From Datnioides undecimradiatus (Eukaryota > Chordata > Actinopteri > Lobotiformes > Datnioididae), in contig WARS01000015.1 in assembly GCA_008933995.1 (NCBI GenBank), forward strand, positions 3,398,173-3,462,172: a DNA stretch of 64,000 bases. Direction: 5' to 3'. The position numbers were made by a program, and so were the translations under genes. This document shows, piece after piece, positions 1 through 10,585 of this stretch (its first letter is position 1; the number at the start of each line of letters is the position of its first letter). Under the pieces are notes generated by a model, which did no database searches, was not told the DNA's origin, and was given only the letters and a program-made list of their open reading frames with translations.

Positions 1-2186
1 ACTATTATCCCCGTTATGTTATGCTAACCATTGATTACTCTGTGAGGATGCCTTCCGCGTTAGCTAGACCTAGCTAATTAGAAACAAGCCCAACAACGGT
101 CTGCTACTTCATTCAACTGTTGCTAGCCTTTTCGTGCTGGCTAGCGTTTGCGTTACGACCATTATAACGTCACCCCACAGCCGTAAAATACAATCCCTGC
201 AAGTTAGCTGACTTAGCACCTGATAAGCTAACTAGCCTACGTCTGTTGAGTAGTTCACATTTGAGTCTCTGGTAGACAGCAGGATTACACAGAGCTACAG
301 CAATCCCAGTGGCAGCTGCGACTGTGACCTATGCAAATGTAGGTCGCCGTGCCCCGAGTTACGCCTTTCAGGAAATCAGACAGGATGTATACAAACGCTT
401 TAATTTGTATGAGCAAATCCCAGCCATGATCATGATTTTTAAAATTATGCAAATATGTTTTATTTAAAGCCAAAATGCAATACTATATAAGCCATTTTAT
501 TAACAAAAATGAAATACATTAGACATTGTTATCATTAGGTTTGGTTGAGTTTAATGCTTGTTGAGATGAAGAGAATGGGCAGATATGCACAACAAGCACA
601 CAGTTAAACAGCAAGCATATATTTGGCCTAAGGAATTGTGTCAACACAGCCAGGTGGTGCAGTTGTAGGTTGGTCTGCATGGCTATATTATTTGATGGAG
701 CGGCCCCTTAAACAGAAGGGCCAATATTACAGAGATTACTCAACCCCTATACTGTCCTATTGGTAAACTAAGGGATTAAACACTCATTTAAAATGTTTCT
801 TTCTTGCAAATGTCTTGGCTGTTCCTTCAGTCTGTCATTGTGACATTTGGGCTCTGTAACTTCAATAACTAAATTCTCAAACTATGCCTACTTAAAAAAA
901 TGTGAAATTAAAAATGTCATCTCTAAGCAAAGGTTAAGGCCAGTATTGCTGTTGCCAAGTGCTTGTTCACGTGTGAATGTGGGTTGTAAGTAATATAATT
1001 AGTATGGTCTAAACTGACTTCATATGTAAAGTGCCCTAAGATAACCTCTGTTGTTATACAAAATTTAAATTAATTTGTTTAAGGTGCCCCTGAGGCCTTG
1101 GGCCACTGGGCCCTATATACCACACTTGGTAAGCCACCTATTGGTACACAACCTAATAGACACAACTCAGGGCAAAAAACACTAATTTAATTCCACCAAG
1201 GTAAGTTTGATCCATTCACCTTTGTGACATGGTGCAAAAAGAGCACAACTTATAACAGAAACACACGACATTCTTTTAAAACACTCTCAGTAGTCAAAAT
1301 CACTAATGTACATTCATATGACATAACAAGAAATAAAGTATTAGTATTAGTATTACACAACTGGCCATAGCCTCGGTACAGTACGAAAGAACAGATCTAA
1401 TGTATTAAAAGTCACGTTTTATAGTATCAGCAGTGATAAACATAATGTAAAACGACAAAGTGCCGTATGTATGTCTATTTCACCATCGCATACTGGCGGC
1501 GAAGTTTCAGATTTTCACCGCCCAGTCCCTCCCCGAAACGTAAAAACGACGATCTCATTTCGGCGTTATGGGCAGAACAGACCGAACATATTTACATAAT
1601 CTGTTTTATAAATATCTATAGGGCAGTAGTGCGCTGAAATGTGATTATTAAACATAAAGAACGCTTTAAAAAGTCACAAGGACCACGTTTATACAAAAGT
1701 TGTCCTTGTTTAATGTTTGGTAACCCCCGTGCAGACATGTCGAATGGTTCTGTCCAACTGGAACTAACTATTCTCTCCTTTTACTGGAGCAACGGCTTTA
1801 TTTACAAACTATGTTTCCGTGGGAAATCAACCAAATAAATAATTAGTTATCGCAAAAAAAATTAAGATACATTTCAAAGGAGCAAGGCAAGCTGTCTTAA
1901 TTAAGGGATTTTAATAGAACTAAAATCACATTTCAATTTACGACACCCCTTTCGTTATCGGGTACTACTCCTGGCACTTCCTTGTTCAAAAGTTTTATTT
2001 AGAGGAAGGCTTGGGGAAAAGTTAGACACCGGTTTGGATATTTCGACATTTTTCTTGTCAAATATTAACGACATGGATCATATTTATCGCACATTTTGGC
2101 GTAAGTAGACATTGCAATTGTTTGCCCATGGCTGCAATTATTAGAAGCAGGCTAACGTTGCACTGAGCGGCACCGTAAAGAGGAAG
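1..2186. other. Upstream non-coding region of ankrd13a
   Basis: No supported coding exon on either strand. The stretch is AT-rich with short open frames that lack family resemblance and splice context. I looked on the minus strand for the start of GIT2, which lies head-to-head with ANKRD13A in human, and did not find its N-terminal codons. The last few hundred bases should hold the ankrd13a promoter and 5' UTR, but no TATA box or other clear element stands out. Confidence 0.5.
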
Positions 2187-5100
2187 ATGTCCACGGCTAG
2201 CGTTAGCGACGACATCAGAGGGAAGTTTCCTCTGCATGCCGCAGTGTGGGAGAACGATTACAGGAAACTGGAGGAGCAAATACGATTACCACAGGTTGGT
2301 AAAACATAAAACATGGCTCAAGCTGCCTTCACACCAGTGCTTGATGGCTTAGATGAAGCCGGGAGTGAGATGTTAAATCCCCGCAGCCATCCAGTTAAAG
2401 TAGGCCAGTCTTGTTGACAGATGCTCCGTTGTGTCGCACAAAGATAACGTTTGAAATATCTACGAGAACACAAGTTAGCTATTCTCACGTCAACAGGTTC
2501 GGAAGTTTACTTTCTAGAAATGTATTCCGGAGAAAAAATGATCGCATTTTCGCAGATCCAGCTGTGATTCCAGTTGTTTTCATTGTAAAGCCATCAACCC
2601 AATCCACTGGATTACTCAAACACTGTCTAATCTGACTAGAAGATATCGTAACCTAACTGCCTTACCCAATAAAGGTTATGGAAAGAGTTGGGGGGGGTTC
2701 ACAGATTACCGATGTGGTGAGTTTTTGATATGGAATGAAGGTAGACCTTTTGTATGTGAGTTGTTTGCCAGTTTTGCACAGATATGGCTATGTAGTATCC
2801 TCACACAGCTGGTTTCTAAATGGAGAATGTCAAAGATTATATTTAAGTTAACTATTCTTAATTTAATTTTTAATAACAGTTCTTATGAAACAAACACATT
2901 AACACTGTCATGCTAGAGATATTGTCCTTGATAGGCAAATACTGGGCAAATGATTTAGGTTAAGCTTTGGTTATGATGCCTTGTCATTTTCACACCTGTC
3001 AAACATAAAGCAGACTAATGTAATAAAAATAAATACAGATATAGAAAGGAACCAAATATAACACACGTTTCTAAAACATCTTCACTCTAAAGGCACAACA
3101 CCTCATTACAGTTACACATTGGCTATGATTGTTACTACCCAGCAATGCTGATCAATACCCACATTTACCTCAGTAGCATGACTTATACGAGGGCCAGACA
3201 TGATGCTCAGTCTGGCCCAGTACACTGAGTACTGCAGTACCGTATCATTATCAGCAATTACCTAAATTAACAGTTGTAAAACTGATGCTCTGAGTAATAG
3301 TACAAAGGCCCCACAGCAAGACGTGAAGGAATAACAAGGCACTGCAATTTTCTTCATGTAAGAAGTTGTCATGTCAATACTACAGTCTAAATGGGTGGCT
3401 AGATTTTATCACACTAATAGAGGTACAAGAGTAACAGATGTGTGGGTTGCTTCATCCTTGATTTTCACAGAATGACATTGAGGCTGTGGATCCCAGAGGT
3501 CGGACACCTCTGCACCTGGCTGTGTCGCTCGGGCACCTGGAGTCAGTGAGAGTCCTACTCAGACATGGAGCTGAAGTGACTAAAGAAAATGCCAACAATT
3601 GGACAGGTTAGTTAGAAAACTGAATGCTAAAGTCCCATGAATGTTTCCTCATCTTGTCTTGCAGATATGCTTGTTGAGGATTTGTGGGTTGTTTAATTAC
3701 TTAGAGCCCTTTTCATGTTGTCTGCTGTTAATGGGGTTTCTTGGAAAAATGCATATCCACTTCTCTGACTGCAGGAAAACAGTTTCACTTTCATTGGTTA
3801 TTACCGTCATCGTTGAGGTTTTATAATGGATAGTTGCCGCTCCTGGGGAGCATATGCTGTTACCTTAAAAGGTCTAGTGGTTTGTTGCTATTTGTCTGCC
3901 TCTGTGTAGTGCTGCAGGAGGCAGTCAGCACTGGAGATCCAGAGATGGTCCAGCTAGTGCTTCAACGCAGAGACTACCTCAAAGCCTCCACTGCTCTGGG
4001 AGGAGTGCCTGAGCTGCTGTCAAAGATCCGAGAGGTTTTGCTTTTGTACAGTTTTCCCTTGTTTTGTTGTCCATCTGCATATGTGCTTAGAAATGCACAC
4101 AAGCAATGGAACTCATTGCTCTCTCTATGTTTTCATCCACAGTCTCCAGACTTCTACATGGAAATGAAGTGGGAATTCACTAGTTGGAGTAAGTTTGTTA
4201 TTGTGAGTGCATATGAAGTCTATCGTAAAATTAAAGCAGATTGTGTGTCCATGGTTGCCTGCCTATGTAGTACAGGCTACTTATCAGTAGTTCAGTGTGC
4301 AAAAGGTGCAGTAGGTCAAGAAGTGTTTTTTTTTAAAGCCGTGCCCTCCAAAATACATAGACTTATGCTAGCCAAAAGGTTTCATCGGGTCATACAGGAA
4401 AAACTACATACCTGCCTCTTGGAAGCTGCGGCATTTGTTTTGCTTTAGTAATGAGCCAAAATGTTTTTGCATGGATGGATACATTTCTTTCCACTGTGGG
4501 ACATTCATATGCTGTTGCTTCACAGTCCCTCTTCTGTCCCGGGTTTGTCCAAGTGATGTTTGTCGCATTTGGAAAAGTGGCGCCAGCCTGCGAGTGGATG
4601 CCACTCTTTTAGGCTTTGAAAACATGACCTGGATCCGAGGGCGCAGAAGCTACATCTTCAGAGGAGATGGTGTGTGTTTTGACACTGTTACACAAAACAA
4701 AAAGATCTTCTGTGTTGTTTCTATGATCTCCACCTTCTCTGTACAGAGTTTTAAGTCCAACCCTGACTGGACCTTTTACAGATTCATGTGCAGAGTTGAT
4801 GGAGGTGAACCATGACGATGAAGTAGTGGACACAGAACGCTTCAACATATCCCAGGAAATGGAGGAGGTCACACTAGAGTCGATGCAGCCAGCTGAACAG
4901 GAAGTTGCCAAAAGATTGACCACTCCTATTGTCAACACCTACCTGGACACCAAGGATATTGCTTTTGAGAGGCAAGAGTGACATTTCTTTCTCGTTCTCT
5001 TTCTCACAACGTGCCTTCATTGCACGAGAGTTGACATCTCATGCCATTTTGCACAGTTGTTTCAATGTTTTTCCATTGTTATTCCTTGAGTAAGGTTACC

Positions 5101-7483
5101 GCAGTTACCATCAGACACATTGATCATCATCATTGTGCACTGCTCTCTGGATGATATTCTCCAGTATTGTTCTGGCACATAATTGTCAAAAATACAATAT
5201 TTATACTTTGTTCATTCAGAGGTCATCTTACCATTAATTCACAAACCCCCAAGGTATAGTGGATATTGATAATGTTAGCATATTTAATCAGGCAAGCTCA
5301 TCAGTAGCTTGAGGTGATACATTGTCCATGCGTTATCTTGCTAATCTTCATCTGGATGATAGATTTTTCTTACAGTGGAAGTTTTGACATGTCAAACAAA
5401 GGTGTAACTAATAATATAGATGATGGCAGTACTTCATACACATGTTTGGCTTTTATATTACGTATAGTGACTCTGCCTCATAAATCAAGATCATTAGGAA
5501 TGTATTTGATCTAAAAACAAAACCCATAAAGCTTGTATTGTATTGTTGTTTTGCAGGAGCAAGTCTGGCATTTGGGGCTGGAGAAGTGACAAAACCGAAG
5601 TGGTCAATGGATTTGAAGCAAAGGTTCACAGAAGTCTTATGTTTTCATTTTATTGTAACAAAAGTGTAGCACCACTCATGACCACGGAGCCTGTTTGTGA
5701 GGCGCATGTGACTTTAGCTTCTGGTTGTTTTCTCAGGTTTTCAGTGTCAACAATGTCAATGTGGTAATTAGGACAAGGACAGAGCATCTTACAGATGAGG
5801 AGAAAGCCCGGATTAAAAGTAGGTGGAAAATAAACTTTATATTATTTTCTGCCCTTTGTTTTGTATTTTGTATTTTGAGCATTTATGTCACCACAATTAG
5901 AGAACTGAGTTGAGCTTCTTCTGTTTATAGGTGAAAGGAACATCTTGGAGTCTCTGCTAGGGACTGTGGAGCAGCACATAAGTGCGCAAGGCGTAAGATG
6001 TGCAAATTCAGTCACATCGAAATTAATTTTTTTTTTCCACCTGACATCTTATTTGACATGAGTGCATGACTTTACAGGACCTGACTCTTCAGTATGCAAC
6101 TGCCACCAATCCCACTGCCATCACTCCAGAGGAGTATTTTGATCCTGACTTTGACCTTGGGGACAGAGACATCGGCCGACCCATTGAACTAAGCGTTCGA
6201 ACACAGAAGTATGAAACACAGCTCGTACTTAAGCCCTCATTGATGTGTTTTATCTCTGTCAACATATAAGGCAATGTGCACATCTGAACGTTCCTCAATC
6301 TCATCTAATGTAGATTCAAAGGAACACTGTGGATGAGCGAGGAGCATCCTCTGTCCCTGGTGGAGCAGGTGACCCCCATTATTGACCTCATGGCTCGGAC
6401 AAGTTCCCACTTTGCGCGGCTACGAGACTTCGTGACCCTGAACTTTCCTCCTGGATTTCCTGTTAAAATAGGTACGTGACATTCCTGTCAGAAGGGACTA
6501 CACTTTCATGTAGCGCTCTTTAAATCTAATCTGTTGTGTTTTCCTCTCGTGCAGAGATTCCCCTGTTCCATGTGCTGAATGCCAGAATTACATTTGGTAA
6601 CGTTAATAAGTGCAACACTGAAGAGGAGGCGAACACGACGCCAGCAGCCACACCCACATCCTCAGGAGAAGATGAAGAATCTGCAGGTAGGAATGCTGCT
6701 GCAGTAACCGCTAAAACTGCCTTCATATTAAAACGGTTGCACATCTGTGATTCCTAAAACCCTTTTCTTTGGGTTTTTTGTCCATCCAGCACTGCCTCCG
6801 TTTCAAGTCTGTCCCTCAGTGTTCGAGGTGCCTGCCCGTTACCACCGCCGGGGAGGCAGCCGACACGCACCTGTGCCCAACAATGATGAGGAGCTTTTGC
6901 AGTACGCCATCCATCAGAGTCTCCTGGAGTCTCGCAGAGTACAGGGCCAGGTCAGAACAATCATCACATAATCTGCACAAATCTGTCTCAAATCACTCTC
7001 CTTGGTTTTGCAAGCCTCTGTAGTCTTTAAATGTTCTTACTTTTGTGACGGTGTAGGAGGGGATTTGGGATGATGCCGATGGGGAATTCACTTATGTAAT
7101 GTCCAGCAGCCAGAGTGACAGGTAGGAACACTGTTTGCATGGCATTTATCTAATTACATGTGGTGACAGGAACAGTGCTGACTTGTCCTAAAACAATTTA
7201 GATGACGCTATGTATCTGCTCACTTCTTGTGTGTGTGAGTAAAAACCCCAGAATAGATCTCAGATCTTACCACACTCAATGTAATTCCAGGAGTATCCCA
7301 GAGGGGGTGCTGGTGGAATATGGAAACACCCCCAGCACTGCCAGCTCACTCTCCACCTCGAGCCCTGACACGGACCTCCGCCTCGCCATGGAGCTTTCTG
7401 CACAGGCTCAAGCAGAAGAGGAAAGGATGAGAAAGCAGGATGAAGAGGAGCTGAAGAGGATACTGGAGCTGTCGCTCACTGAG

Positions 7484-7489
<6 letters not shown>
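2187..7489 (+). CDS. ankrd13a: Ankyrin repeat domain-containing protein 13A (ubiquitin-binding endocytic adaptor)
   Basis: Fifteen coding exons: 2187-2294, 3471-3606, 3910-4034, 4143-4188, 4526-4669, 4782-4971, 5557-5623, 5737-5818, 5931-5992, 6078-6208, 6314-6471, 6555-6686, 6790-6950, 7057-7121, 7291-7489. They give 601 residues, close to the human length of about 590, and all phases close. The start is the ATG that opens MSTASVSDD. Ankyrin repeats fill the first ~110 residues ([42 protein letters not shown]), followed by the family core ([38 protein letters not shown]). The C-terminus carries ubiquitin-interacting motifs near residues 493-508, 563-578 and 587-601. In the family these bind K63-linked ubiquitin on internalised receptors such as EGFR at the plasma membrane and endosomes. 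Intron 6 appears to use a GC donor. Paralogues B and D are similar; the A assignment rests on close match and on 12q24-type neighbours. Confidence 0.93.

Positions 7490-7514
<25 letters not shown>
7488..7514 (+). repeat. Poly(A) tract fused to the ankrd13a stop codon
   Basis: An uninterrupted run of 27 A begins with the two A of the TAA stop codon of ankrd13a and continues into the 3' UTR. The gene is fully spliced and has a long 3' UTR beyond this point, so this is not the tail of a retrocopy. Confidence 0.95.
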
Positions 7515-7517
<3 letters not shown>

Positions 7518-8353
7518 ATACGAGGGAATAATAACACAATGTTTTCAGATCCAGAAGCAACCACCACACCTCAATTTACCTTCCTAACCACTGTAGTCAT
7601 CTATGCAACCGCAGATTTCGTTCTGTAACAGATCATTCTTGCACAGCCAATATCAGACTCGGTATCCAATATTTTCCAAAAGGTATTTTTTTGGTAAGAC
7701 CATACTCCTTTATATATTTCTATGTCAGCATAGTGTGTCTCCATCCTCAAGCTTAATCCATTGACACCTTCAGGTCATTTTGGTTGTTTGCCGTCGGTTC
7801 CTCTTTTATTTATTTCTTTTCAAAATCAGACACACCTGCATTGGGCATGTTGTTGTCCGGAGTAGGGTCAAATCAGTCTAACTGAGATTCTGTGAATGAA
7901 AATGTTGACTTCATATAGAACCAGCACTCATTTGAGTGTTTTCAGCTTGTAGTCTTCCAACAGAGTCACTCTGTTGAGGACTGTGGGCTCACTGAATAAT
8001 GGAAATCTCAGGGTTCCAATTTAACACATTTTCCCTTAACTTTGACAGTAGTGTGTTAATTGGTCGTAAAACTAATCAGAAATTGTAGCCTGATAATTTT
8101 TTATTTTTTTTTTGGTGTGAAATATCACCCATGCATCTCACTCGATGCCATATCAATATTGATTCAGAAATTTGGGTTAATTGAGTTAAAAGTTCATAAG
8201 TAAATGCATTTTCTTGTACTTTGTGAATGTAGACTCCACAGAAGGATAAAGACAAGCATGTTGCTACTGTGAGAGAAACGGTAAATCCGCTGCATGGTGT
8301 CACAATATCTTGGCTGCAACAAGGATCGGACAACAGTGAACTTTCTCACAAGT

Positions 8354-8354
<1 letters not shown>

Positions 8355-8387
<33 letters not shown>
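8355..8387 (+). repeat. Poly(T) tract in the ankrd13a 3' UTR
   Basis: 33 consecutive T residues, read as U33 in the ankrd13a transcript. It lies about 840 nt downstream of the A27 tract. Confidence 0.95.
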
Positions 8388-9106
8388 CATTGATCATTTT
8401 CTCAGATTGTGATAAGGACATTCTCTTGTCAAGCATTATTGCCTCAGTTCAAAAACGCAATAGAGACCAGTCTGTCTGTGGATTTACAGCCCTCATTCAG
8501 TGAAGAAGCAGTCATGCAACCATTGCTGCAGAGATTATTGAGATTCCTAAAGGCAGCCTGTTGCCTTTTGTAGCCACGAACAACCCTCGACCTCTGAGCA
8601 GGAGAAAAGACAGCACAGACTCAAAGATCAAGCATGTCTGCCATATGTAGGATTAGTTTCTTCAGCATGTGCCAAGGGTTTGCTTTGCTCTGACAATGCT
8701 TGGGCAAAAGATGTTGAGTTCATGTGGTGCCACTCAGACTAAACTTTTGAACTGATTTTTTATTATTATTTTTTTTTAAATTTGTAACTTAAAAACAAGA
8801 AAAAGAGGTTTCAGATGTACTAGGGTGATGCTGAGTTACATGCATTAACCACTTTAGTTGATTTCACTGACAGCCAACCACTTATCAAAGGTCTCTCTGT
8901 GTCGCTGCATCTGACTTTAAGGTGCTTCAGCTGAAAGACTACTAATTATAACAAAGTTTCCACACTGACTGAACAGTCGACTTTAAAACAGGCTAGCTTT
9001 GGTTAATTTAATGCAGATCTTTGTGATGCACCATTCCAGCTGCAAAGGTTGTTTTTTAATATGTTTAAAATTTTAAGAAAATGTGTTTCGAAATGTTGTT
9101 TCTAAA

Positions 9107-9112
9107 AATAAA
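9107..9112 (+). terminator. Poly(A) signal of ankrd13a
   Basis: AATAAA about 1.6 kb after the ankrd13a stop, the first canonical hexamer in a good position on the plus strand. It is followed by T-rich sequence. Confidence 0.6.
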
Positions 9113-9424
9113 AGCACTTTATTTCCATGAGGATTAAACGTGAGATTGTTCACATGCGTCATTCACTGATAATATCAAAGGCGACAATCTTATGCTCTTT
9201 ATGTTATGAGTTTGATGTGGCTGCAGTTAAAACTAATAGGTTGTTAACTATGTCAGGAGACAAGCCAAGGTTTGCACGTTTTATCTGGGGTTAATGCGTT
9301 TAATGTCACGCTGCCTGCAGCACACAATCAATATATACTGTTGATAATACATGATATATAATGATCTATAATAGTGATCTAAACTTGCAGTTTTGTTTTA
9401 GAAAATCGAGCTGATTTTCAGTCC

Positions 9425-9430
9425 TTTATT
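9425..9430 (-). terminator. Candidate poly(A) signal of the small minus-strand gene
   Basis: TTTATT on the plus strand reads AATAAA on the minus strand, about 700 nt past the stop of the gene at 10139-10585. It faces the ankrd13a poly(A) signal some 310 bp away, which makes the two genes tail-to-tail. Confidence 0.35.
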
Positions 9431-10138
9431 GGTATCACTTGATTTCATCTGCACAGAAGCTTTCATCAGCATCACTTTCACTGTAGAATACAGCAAAGGC
9501 TTAATGATTTGCTAAAAAGCTAATAAAACCTTCTAAAAGCTAGCTTAAAAACTATGTAAAATGTACTATTTATATGCCACACAATCAAATAAATCTAAAA
9601 AATTGTGATTTCATAAAACTGATGTCCACAAAATTTGATAAACACCTGAGTGAACTCGGGTTTAAGTAGTCGATTTAAGCAGTGACAACTCTTTCAACTT
9701 GTAATCCCACTCGATAGTGTTTAATGTTTGCAGGTCTCCAGGCCTACTAACCACATTTGATGAGATACACAAAATGTCATAAAGCAAAATAAATAACAGA
9801 AAAGACAAAAATAATGTGCAAATAATTTCTGTCAACCCCAGGTCTCTCTGTTCACAGCAGTCATCGTTATATGTTAAATAAGATAACTGGGTGTGATCCC
9901 ATCCAAACATACAGTAATTGGTAAATGAGCTGATATCATTACAAATAAAACTCCAGATAAATAAATAATAACTGCGCACTATATTTTGGGTGTAGTTTGT
10001 AGCACTGCTCTGATTTCCCCTCAGTTCACTCAGTCTGGTCCCGTCAGGAGGAGGATGGTGCACCGGGGCTGAGCTCCTCGGTGCTCGGTGCAGGTGCCAC
10101 TTTGGAGCAGCTTTGTCTCTCGCTCTTCTCGCTCTCGA

Positions 10139-10585
10139 TCAGCGCCGTGCCAGCGGTTTGTAGACACATACAGCCATGATGATCATGAGCACCAGCAGGA
10201 CTGCGAGGACACTGCCCAGCGTGACTGTGGGGGGACAAAAACCCAAAGGCTGGAGCTGCCGATCACAACCACTAACAGCTGATAAGCAGGCTGAATGAGA
10301 AGATTAACTAATATTACACCTTATTAACTAGCATGCAGTTATGCCCGTAGACAGAAAGACGGGGTAGAAGCGTGTAAACATCCCGCAGGACCCTGTTTGT
10401 CAGCATCACTGTCTGCACTGAGGGGCCTCGCGTTAGTTTTCCACGATCTGACAAGAAGTCTTACCTAAATTCTGCTTCTCTAAAACCACATAAGCTCTGT
10501 CGGTCAGTCTGGAGTCCTCGGCTTGTCCGTTAACTAACACACTAAAACACATTATTATGATTCGTGGGATGAGGTGCAGCATCAT
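10139..10585 (-). CDS. 68-residue single-pass membrane protein, probable C12orf76 orthologue
   Basis: Two coding exons on the minus strand: 10585-10465 (121 nt) and 10224-10139 (86 nt). The donor is GTAAGA and the acceptor is a C-rich tract ending in CAG; the phase-1 junction closes to give 68 codons plus stop. The protein starts MMLHLIPRIIIM and has a hydrophobic N-terminus that looks like a signal peptide (about residues 1-22). A short luminal stretch follows (EDSRLTDRAYVVLEKQN), then one transmembrane helix (about 43-61) and a basic tail VYKPLARR. This implies a type I membrane protein with almost no cytosolic part. Function is unknown. The position, convergent beside ankrd13a, matches human C12orf76, but I could not align the two sequences, so orthology is inference. 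The start is the first of two adjacent ATG codons. Confidence 0.68.

Larger units (their letters stand above)
7490..9130 (+). other. ankrd13a 3' untranslated region (inferred)
   Basis: The stretch from the ankrd13a stop to the first good AATAAA holds no supported ORF. It contains a 33-T tract at 8355-8387. The extent is inferred from the poly(A) signal, not from transcript data. Confidence 0.6.

Noticed and set aside
1-2186. GIT2 first exon head-to-head with ankrd13a
   Set aside because: No minus-strand frame encodes the conserved GIT N-terminus. A more distant location outside the window is possible.
3834-4448. 204-residue plus-strand ORF taken as one protein
   Set aside because: It reads through introns of ankrd13a. 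Only the parts in exons 3 and 4 are coding.
7488-7514. Poly(A) tail of a processed retrogene
   Set aside because: The gene has 14 introns and a long downstream 3' UTR with its own poly(A) signal.
10044-10238. A 64-residue minus-strand frame starting SPHSHAGQ
   Set aside because: It runs through exon 2 of the small membrane-protein gene in the wrong frame. The spliced frame gives a signal peptide, a transmembrane helix and closed phases.
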